Origin: Bacillota bacterium
GTDB taxonomy: Bacteria > Bacillota > Peptococcia > Peptococcales > Peptococcaceae
NCBI GenBank assembly: GCA_023443145.1
Contig: JAEZVS010000001.1
Span: 1 to 10,479 of the forward strand
Direction: 5' to 3'
DNA length: 10,479 bases
The notes beneath the pieces were generated by a model that did no database searches, was not told the origin of the DNA, and worked only from the letters and a program-made list of their open reading frames with translations. The stretch's first letter is position 1. Every line of letters starts with the position of its first letter. Shown here piece after piece: positions 5,530 through 10,479 of this stretch. Both the position numbers and the translations under genes were made by a program.

Positions 5530-6276
5530 TTACAGCACAAAGCCTCCGGCAATGGTTATGATCTGACCGGTGAGATAAGCGGCGTCATCCGAGAAAAGAA
5601 AGGCAGCCTGAGCCGCAATTTCTTGCGGGGTCGCAGCTCGGCCAAAGGGAATATCCGCCAATGTGTCGGCCTGATCTTCGGGGCTCAGATGCGCAAACAT
5701 ATGCCCTTGAACCACCCCGGGGGCCAGCGCATTCACACGAATGCCCGACCACGCCACTTCCTGAGCCAAAGCGCGGGTAAAGGCATCCACCGCTCCTTTG
5801 GATGTGCTGTAGGCCACTTCCATAGCTGCGCCGCGTGCCCCCCATATTGACGAGAGGTTTAAGATGACGCCGCTTCGCGCCCGCAACATCTCCGGCAATA
5901 CTACGCGAGAAAGCAAAAATGTGCCGGTGACATTGGTCTCCATAATACGCCGCCATTCATTCAGCGTCACATCTTGCAGAAGGGCATAACCGTCTACACC
6001 GGCGGCATTGATTAAGCCGAATAGGGGCGCCTTTTCCAATTGCTCGGAAATGCGCTGATGGGCCTCTCTCACCGAAGCTTCGGAAGACACATCCAGAAAA
6101 ACGGGCATAAATTGCTGAGGATAGGCCTCCGTCCATTCAGCCAAAGCCTTGTCGTTTCGGTAGTAACCGCCAAATACCCGATAACCTTCGCTCAACAGCC
6201 GCCGGACCATGGCTTGTCCCAAATCTCCGGACGCGCCGGAAACCCACACCGCACGTGCGCCGTTGTGATTACCCAT
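5530..6276 (-). CDS. SDR-family NAD(P)-dependent oxidoreductase, FabG-like
   Basis: This 248-aa classical short-chain dehydrogenase/reductase has the full catalytic set. The nucleotide-binding GASGDLG is at 14-20, acidic LDV at 61-63, NAAG at 90-93, structural N115, catalytic S143 (in LSSIWG), Y156 and K160 (YSTSK), and PG at 186-187. R40 after the second strand may favour NADP(H). The C-terminus (YLTGQIITIAGGF) is typical of 3-oxoacyl-ACP reductase-like members, but no acyl carrier protein or fab genes are adjacent, so the substrate is open. The ATG at 6276 overlaps the end of the upstream gene by 8 bp, and its binding site GGAG lies inside that gene, so the two are probably translationally coupled. 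It is the last gene of the HAD, DUF438, SDR operon. Confidence 0.88.
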   Translation of the reverse strand: MGNHNGARAVWVSGASGDLGQAMVRRLLSEGYRVFGGYYRNDKALAEWTEAYPQQFMPVFLDVSSEASVREAHQRISEQLEKAPLFGLINAAGVDGYALLQDVTLNEWRRIMETNVTGTFLLSRVVLPEMLRARSGVILNLSSIWGARGAAMEVAYSTSKGAVDAFTRALAQEVAWSGIRVNALAPGVVQGHMFAHLSPEDQADTLADIPFGRAATPQEIAAQAAFLFSDDAAYLTGQIITIAGGFVL

Positions 6277-7453
6277 GTTGTTTCTCCATATGGGGCGCGC
6301 GGTATTCGCCGTGCAACTCGCGCCAGGAGGTGATGTCTTGCGTCAACTCCAAAATACCCATGTATTCTCCATGGGCATCAAATACGCCTATCAAAAAGAT
6401 GAGAAAAAAACGACCATCTTCTTCATGCCAAAAAACCGCTTTTTTCTTGCGGCCGGATCGGAGATCTTGAATAATCGGTTCTTCCACCAACACATCGAGT
6501 TTTTTATTCACTGCATCTTCAGGGTTTTGGGCAGACACCATACACCCTTTTAAATAACACATATGGGGACGATCGTTCATCACCTGAATATAACCATAAC
6601 GATTGATAAACGTCACATCGCCGGGAAAAGCGTTGACCAACGCTTGCCAGTGACTCTCGGGAAATTCTGCTGAAAGCGGTTCCAGTTCACTGGGTACCAG
6701 TTCTTTTTTATTGAGCCACCCGATAAAATCGTGTTGTGTGCCGCCTTCGCGGCTGTTTAAAAAACTGGTGTCAAAGTTCTTAAGTTGTTGGGCAATCGCT
6801 GTCCAATCCACATCAACCAAGGTGGCATTTAAAAGCGGCGCCATCAATGTGCCTTCCATGATGATCATGTCGTGCACTTTCGACACCAGATAGTCTAATT
6901 TCTTGATAACCACTGTCGGCTTATCGGTATTTATTTTCTGTAAAAGTTCGGCAATCATATTTAAAATACGGTTGTCCAACTCTTTCATATCACGAATGGC
7001 ATCGCGCCGCGCTTCGGTTTCAATGAGCGGAAAGAGCAAGTATTCTTTACGCATGTAATGGTTTTGTATGTTGGACAGTTTTTCCAGCGCATAATAAATG
7101 GATTTCTGCCCCAAGGCCGGGTTTTTCTCATAAAGATCCACCGCTTTCTGGAAAGGGCCTTCCATGAATTCCTTAATGCTGATGTTTTCTTCATAAAAAA
7201 AACGTACCGGATGACCATTTTCCATCAACGCCGCATCCACATGGGTAAAGGCAAAGTTCACGTCGTCGGATTGTCGAATGCGTTCCGCATCTTTTTCAGA
7301 TACGCCTGCCTGAATAAGGGCCTGCCGCACTTCTTCAAACACTTCGGGACTTTCGCCAATAAACTGAATCAGCACTTCTGCATGAATAAGATCAATAGAT
7401 GCACCCGATTCCACATAAGACAACACGTGTGCCAGCTTATCATTAAAAATCAT
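6269..7453 (-). CDS. DUF438 protein with hemerythrin-like and PAS domains
   Basis: This 394-aa soluble protein follows the three-part layout of the DUF438 family. Residues 1-75 form the helical DUF438 domain, ending FTHVDAAL where relatives have a DVHAAL-type motif. Residues about 76-215 form a hemerythrin-like helical bundle with H81 (GHPVRFFYEEN), H132 and E137 (NHYMRKEYLLFP), H194 and E200 as candidate metal or structural residues. Residues about 272-382 form a PAS-type domain ending GEYMGILELTQDIT. The family is thought to sense oxygen, redox state or a ligand. The PAS core is divergent: the family's cysteine-containing NCHPP-like stretch is not seen, and C299 and C304 lie nearby instead. 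The start is supported by GAGGGTG upstream. It lies 33 bp after the HAD gene and overlaps the SDR gene. No output domain is present, so it may act through a partner. Confidence 0.82.
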   Translation of the reverse strand: MIFNDKLAHVLSYVESGASIDLIHAEVLIQFIGESPEVFEEVRQALIQAGVSEKDAERIRQSDDVNFAFTHVDAALMENGHPVRFFYEENISIKEFMEGPFQKAVDLYEKNPALGQKSIYYALEKLSNIQNHYMRKEYLLFPLIETEARRDAIRDMKELDNRILNMIAELLQKINTDKPTVVIKKLDYLVSKVHDMIIMEGTLMAPLLNATLVDVDWTAIAQQLKNFDTSFLNSREGGTQHDFIGWLNKKELVPSELEPLSAEFPESHWQALVNAFPGDVTFINRYGYIQVMNDRPHMCYLKGCMVSAQNPEDAVNKKLDVLVEEPIIQDLRSGRKKKAVFWHEEDGRFFLIFLIGVFDAHGEYMGILELTQDITSWRELHGEYRAPHMEKQHG

Positions 7454-7486
7454 TTCAGCACCCTCGCTATCTGTATTTCACCAGTT

Positions 7487-8170
7487 TTAATTCAGCAATG
7501 ACAGCCCTGTGCTGTTTCCTTCCGACAAACAGCATCGCCAAGTATTGGCTGTAGGGCAATAGTAATCGCTATACGCTTTTAAATGGGCCAAATCATGGGC
7601 GTAGGATAAATCGTACACCCCCACCGTAACAAAACCGGCTCGTTTGGCTACTTCAATGGCGTGAGGCGCATCTTCAAAAACCACCGCATCCTGATTGTGT
7701 TGCTCACCCAAACACGCACGGCAAGATTCAAAAACCGCTGCACTCTCTTTTTTGGCCGCGCCGACATCACTGCACGTACGTATACAGCTGAAAAAAGGTC
7801 TGATGCCCAAACGGTCTAAAACGGCATCAACCAAAAGACGTTCGTTGGCGGTGGCGATGCCCATTTTAAAATCTTGACTTTTAAAATAACGAAGGGCATT
7901 CATCACGCCCGGCTTTAAAGGCACATCTTCTAAATACGATTGATAGGCATAGCCGGATAAATCCTTCAAAATGGTTTCTCGAGAATCAGACAAGGAAAAC
8001 TGGGATTTGAAATAATCGGCCACTTGCGGGATGGTCATGGCATGAAACAGGGCATTTAAATCCCGTCCGGGCGTAATGCCTCTGTCGCGGCAAAAACGAT
8101 CCCCCACAGTTTGCCATAGCGGCATGGAATCGATCAAAGTGCCGTCCATGTCAAAAATCAGACAACTCAC
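7487..8170 (-). CDS. HAD-superfamily hydrolase, beta-phosphoglucomutase/phosphatase-like
   Basis: This 227-aa cytoplasmic enzyme has all four HAD motifs: DMDGT (nucleophile D7, acid/base D9), T107 in GIATAN, K140 in AAKKES, and FEDAPHAIEVAKRAG with E166 and D167. A helical cap (about residues 15-85) follows motif I, typical of subfamily I phosphatases and mutases that act on small phosphorylated metabolites such as sugar phosphates. The start is a GTG at 8170, supported by AAGGAGG ending 8 nt upstream; no ATG fits the family N-terminus. The C-terminal 25 residues (with paired cysteines RCC) extend past the usual fold. It is first in the operon with the DUF438 and SDR genes and follows a structured leader that ends in a terminator-like hairpin. 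The substrate is not predictable. Confidence 0.87.
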   Translation of the reverse strand: MSCLIFDMDGTLIDSMPLWQTVGDRFCRDRGITPGRDLNALFHAMTIPQVADYFKSQFSLSDSRETILKDLSGYAYQSYLEDVPLKPGVMNALRYFKSQDFKMGIATANERLLVDAVLDRLGIRPFFSCIRTCSDVGAAKKESAAVFESCRACLGEQHNQDAVVFEDAPHAIEVAKRAGFVTVGVYDLSYAHDLAHLKAYSDYYCPTANTWRCCLSEGNSTGLSLLN

Positions 8171-8222
8171 AATGAGCCTCCTTTTTCAAAGCAATGATTC
8201 ACAATATGATTCTTTGTATATT

Positions 8223-8267
8223 TAAAAAGAAAAGCCTACCGCTAGGCAGGCCGCGCCCCTTACGGGG
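8223..8267 (-). terminator. Terminator/attenuator-like double hairpin between cas6 and the HAD gene
   Basis: On the - strand CCCC-GTAA-GGGG (8267-8256, a GNRA-loop hairpin) is followed by GCCTA-GCGG-TAGGC (8247-8234) and then TTTTCTTTTT (8233-8224). The second hairpin plus U tract is a rho-independent terminator. It ends transcripts from the cas operon. Because it lies after a TATAAT at 8292-8287, it could also attenuate a transcript heading into the HAD gene. Confidence 0.75.
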
Positions 8268-8286
8268 ATGATAAAGTCTCTCGTTC

Positions 8287-8292
8287 ATTATA
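8287..8292 (-). promoter_or_regulatory. Candidate -10 box upstream of the HAD operon leader
   Basis: A perfect TATAAT reads on the - strand at 8292-8287, about 30 bp after the cas6 stop. No good -35 box lies 17 bp upstream (GATGAC is the nearest), so the promoter is uncertain. If used, transcription would begin near 8280 and pass straight into the double hairpin at 8267-8223. Confidence 0.4.
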
Positions 8293-8320
8293 AAAAATAT
8301 CATAAACGGGTCATCCTTTA

Positions 8321-9091
8321 TCAAGGTGAATCTATTATATCACACGGCGGTAATGGTGTCCACTCTTCATTTCCTTGAACACAAGAGCCCCCCATGCCAA
8401 GGGCCGTTTTAATGCCGACACCTAAAAACGCCGCAGATGCCGAAATCAAACCCAAAAGCCGGCGAATCCCTTCACCGCCACGCAAACTTAAGGTATACGT
8501 GCCGATAAAACCCGGTATGCGCACGCTTTTCATGTAGAAGGCGGCACTTTGAATGCGGTGGGCCGAAAGGTAAACATGCTCATCAAAATGAATCTCTCCG
8601 GCAGATAAGGCCACGTCTTGGGGCAAAAACGGCGCCAAACGCCTGGTCAAACCGGCCAGCAACCGATGAGGATCGGGCAAAATGGCGTAGGCTTCCTGAT
8701 GGCGAAAAGCTGTCGGCGTCACTGCACGAAAGGTCAGACGACGGGGCGCCGCTTGATTTTGGAAATGATGCATCAAAAAGCTTTCCGGGGTAAATTGGCC
8801 GGTTTCTTCCAACACAACGGGCACCTCTTGCCGGGTCAGCGGCAAATGATTTAAGACCAGCAATCGAGGCAATAAGACGGCCTTTGTTTCGTCATCTAAA
8901 AGATGGATGTGCCAAAAAACCGCCTCATCTGCGAAAGCCACATATTGACTAAGCGGCGTTGCACCTGTTTCGTGAAAACGCGCGGCCAGATCATCCCCCA
9001 ACATGTGCACCAAACCGCCATACAATCGATGACTCATGCCTGAAAGACTGCGGTGATCGGCATCAATGCGAAAACGCAGCTGTGTAATCAT
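8321..9091 (-). CDS. cas6: CRISPR-associated endoribonuclease Cas6
   Basis: This 256-aa RAMP-superfamily RNase would cut the CRISPR precursor transcript within its repeats to make crRNAs for the neighbouring type III effector. The C-terminal glycine-rich RAMP loop is clear: GVGIKTALGMGG at residues 224-235, matching the family GxGxKTxxGxG pattern. Conserved N-terminal features include SHRLYGGLVHML (20-31) and TPLSQYVAF (45-53). H29 and H40 are candidates for the catalytic His, which in Cas6 proteins usually lies about 30-46 residues in. The length fits the family. It starts 9 nt after the csm5 stop, with AGGAGG overlapping that TAG stop, so it is cotranscribed with csm5. A terminator follows about 75 bp downstream. 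No CRISPR array follows it within the window. Confidence 0.85.
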   Translation of the reverse strand: MITQLRFRIDADHRSLSGMSHRLYGGLVHMLGDDLAARFHETGATPLSQYVAFADEAVFWHIHLLDDETKAVLLPRLLVLNHLPLTRQEVPVVLEETGQFTPESFLMHHFQNQAAPRRLTFRAVTPTAFRHQEAYAILPDPHRLLAGLTRRLAPFLPQDVALSAGEIHFDEHVYLSAHRIQSAAFYMKSVRIPGFIGTYTLSLRGGEGIRRLLGLISASAAFLGVGIKTALGMGGSCVQGNEEWTPLPPCDIIDSP

Positions 9092-9100
9092 GGCGGCCTC

Positions 9101-10222
9101 CTAATAATTGATGGACAGTTGGCACTTGCCCATGTCGTAAGCCAGCGCGCGGTCCTCTTTTTGTATCCGTGCCAGATGGCGATTATACGGCGCCACTTTT
9201 TGACCGTAACGGGCGTCATAATGGGCGTGGGCTCGTGACAGGCAGATATTGGTCCAGTGACGGGCTTCTTCTTCGCTAAAGAGGGCAAAGAGCACGGTTT
9301 TATTGACAAAGCCCGCACCGCCGCCCAAATAGATGGACAATGTGCGGCGATCAACAGGCGCCCGATCTTTTACAAAAATGCGGTCATGGTAAACGCGTTC
9401 TTCCAACACCTGCCAATGAGACAACGCCTCATTCAGCACAGTAAGCATAGACCCGCTGCGCCCCATCAAGCCCATATCAATGGTCAAGCGCGTGTGGATG
9501 GTGGTGCCGGGGCGAACCGCTTCACGCCAATCCCGTTGGGGGGCCGGCCCCCGTTCTCCTTCATCATCGCGCGCCACCAGACAAAACGCCGCCTCAGAAA
9601 TGGGATCGCTGTCGGCAAAGGCATAGGTGCGCATCAGGCTGTTCCAGGGACTGTGGCGCTGTGAAGGATCGGCCGCCAAAATATGGAACAAGGTATGGCG
9701 CAAAGGCGCATCGGCTAAATCCGCGGTGCGTGTCAAGGCCTGACGAATCAGTGCACGCAGAGATTCTTTTTCTTTTTCGGCCATTTCCTTTAGCCGCCAG
9801 ACCATGAGCGCCGTGGCCACGGCCCCTTTCAAAGTAGAGGCCGGCACATAGGCCGTACCGTCCGGATGGCGCAAAAAGGGACGCACCGATTGCACTTCTT
9901 CCTTTGGCGCCAGCGGTCGTGACAGATTGTGCCACCGTTCCACCAAGGAAGACGCCGCTTCTTCTTGTCCCAAGCAGGAAAAAAAGGACCGCGCATCAGA
10001 TGCTTTTTCCTGTAAGAAATGTTCCCAGTCGTCCATAGCGTGATGAGCCGAGAGCCAGTGCGCCAGCGCCGGCAGAGCAATAATACCCACTTTTTCCCGT
10101 TCTCTATCCACCAGCAGCCTGTGCGCCGTAATTTCTGTGCCGTCTCCGATAAAAAGGGGACCGACGGTGTGCAGATGCACATCGTGCACTTCCAAATGGG
10201 CCAGACGTTTCATGCGTTCCAT
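9101..10222 (-). CDS. csm5: Type III-A CRISPR RAMP protein Csm5
   Basis: This 373-aa Cas7-like subunit probably caps the crRNA 3' side of the Csm (type III-A) RNA-targeting complex. Features seen are the N-terminal TVGPLFIGDGTEI (19-31), VPASTLKGAVATAL (126-139, the Csm5 ASTLKGA/SSLKGA motif), FADSDP (202-207) and the C-terminal glycine loop GGGAGFVNKT (300-309), ending CQLSINY. The ATG at 10222 is chosen because GGGAGGTG (10235-10228) precedes it by 5 nt. It overlaps the end of csm4 by 13 bp. An in-frame TTG at 10237 would lie inside the binding site, and a second ATG at 10213 overlaps the csm4 stop but is less well placed. The length is normal. The gene lies between csm4 and cas6, an order known from other type III-A loci. 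Confidence 0.85.
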   Translation of the reverse strand: MERMKRLAHLEVHDVHLHTVGPLFIGDGTEITAHRLLVDREREKVGIIALPALAHWLSAHHAMDDWEHFLQEKASDARSFFSCLGQEEAASSLVERWHNLSRPLAPKEEVQSVRPFLRHPDGTAYVPASTLKGAVATALMVWRLKEMAEKEKESLRALIRQALTRTADLADAPLRHTLFHILAADPSQRHSPWNSLMRTYAFADSDPISEAAFCLVARDDEGERGPAPQRDWREAVRPGTTIHTRLTIDMGLMGRSGSMLTVLNEALSHWQVLEERVYHDRIFVKDRAPVDRRTLSIYLGGGAGFVNKTVLFALFSEEEARHWTNICLSRAHAHYDARYGQKVAPYNRHLARIQKEDRALAYDMGKCQLSINY

Positions 10223-10479
10223 GGATGCACCTCCCAAAACATTGGCCGGGCATAGCGCCGGGATGATAAGGCATCAACTGCGCCGTCATGCCGGCAAATG
10301 ACGCCGGCAAAGGGTTGGGGAAAACGGCTGCCTGCCGCCAATAAAAGAAAGGGTTCTTTTTGTCCGTCGGCCAGATGCCAGCTGCGCGGCAACAAGGCAT
10401 AGTCGCCCGTTTGCAGCACATCGTCCAGGGCTGCCGCTTCAGGCCAGGCGCTGCTCAAGGTCATCACCTCATGACGGGG
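10210..10479 (-). CDS. csm4: C-terminal part of type III-A RAMP protein Csm4 (cut by window edge)
   Basis: The frame is open to the right edge and ends with TGA at 10212-10210. The visible 89 residues resemble the C-terminal half of Csm4, the Cas5-like subunit that grips the crRNA 5' handle and contacts Cas10. They show YALLPRSWHL, then EPFLLLAAGSRF, and a final RYARPMFWEVHP, matching the Csm4 sequence of an R-rich strand, a GS(x)F glycine loop and a HPVYRYG-like tail. In place of that tail's usual His-Pro-Val-Tyr this protein has SSRRYARPMFW, so it is divergent. The in-frame GTG at 10467 is internal, not the start. The call leans on position next to csm5 as well as on the motifs. Confidence 0.7.
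   Translation of the reverse strand, partial: PRHEVMTLSSAWPEAAALDDVLQTGDYALLPRSWHLADGQKEPFLLLAAGSRFPQPFAGVICRHDGAVDALSSRRYARPMFWEVHPWNA

Noticed and set aside
8251..8280. Single CRISPR-repeat-like unit (CCCCTTACGGGG plus GATAAAG) after cas6
   Set aside because: The hairpin and tail resemble some type III repeats, but there is only one copy and no spacer periodicity, and the same bases form part of a terminator-type double hairpin.
9257..9664. 135-codon + strand open frame inside csm5
   Set aside because: It is antisense to a recognisable csm5, has no start signals, and has a composition typical of a shadow frame.
10223..10237. TTG start of csm5 at 10237
   Set aside because: The codon lies within the GGGAGGTG binding site that serves the ATG at 10222.

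Overview
The window looks like chromosomal DNA of an anaerobic Firmicute of the Clostridia/Tissierellia type. The evidence is a group B-type [FeFe] hydrogenase, a DUF438/hemerythrin-like protein with a PAS domain, Gram-positive style AGGAGG ribosome binding sites, near-consensus sigma-A promoters, rho-independent terminators and a type III-A CRISPR-Cas module. I cannot assign a genus from sequence alone. No rRNA, tRNA, insertion sequence or CRISPR array was seen.

Left part (1-2833, + strand): two single-gene units, each with its own promoter and terminator. The first is a monomeric [FeFe] hydrogenase (210-1811) behind an elaborate control region, with a perfect 8-bp palindrome centred near -62, an inverted repeat at the transcript start and a hairpin leader. 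The second is a YegS/BmrU-type diacylglycerol-kinase-family lipid kinase (1934-2833). A bidirectional terminator separates it from a convergent EamA-family transporter (2885-3874, - strand).

Middle part (3955-5410): a gene-poor stretch with the least explained content. A 26-codon gene (4128-4208, +) has a near-consensus promoter, a strong ribosome binding site and its own terminator. It encodes a peptide that resembles a lipoprotein signal peptide whose lipobox Cys is replaced by Tyr. Facing it on the - strand are a decayed small gene (4380-4653, one apparent frameshift and one in-frame TAA) and a 35-codon membrane-segment ORF (4276-4383). A TrhA/hemolysin III family membrane protein (4766-5410, +) follows.

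Right part (- strand, reading right to left): the end of csm4, then csm5 and cas6 form a tightly packed type III-A CRISPR effector and crRNA-processing operon. cas10, csm2 and csm3 would lie beyond the right edge. Cas6 cuts pre-crRNA; Csm4 and Csm5 are Cas7/Cas5-type RAMP subunits of the Csm complex. After cas6 comes a -10 box followed by a two-hairpin, terminator-like leader, then a three-gene operon: a HAD phosphatase, a DUF438-hemerythrin-PAS protein and an SDR oxidoreductase. The last two overlap by 8 bp, which suggests translational coupling. That operon ends at a compound bidirectional terminator shared with trhA.
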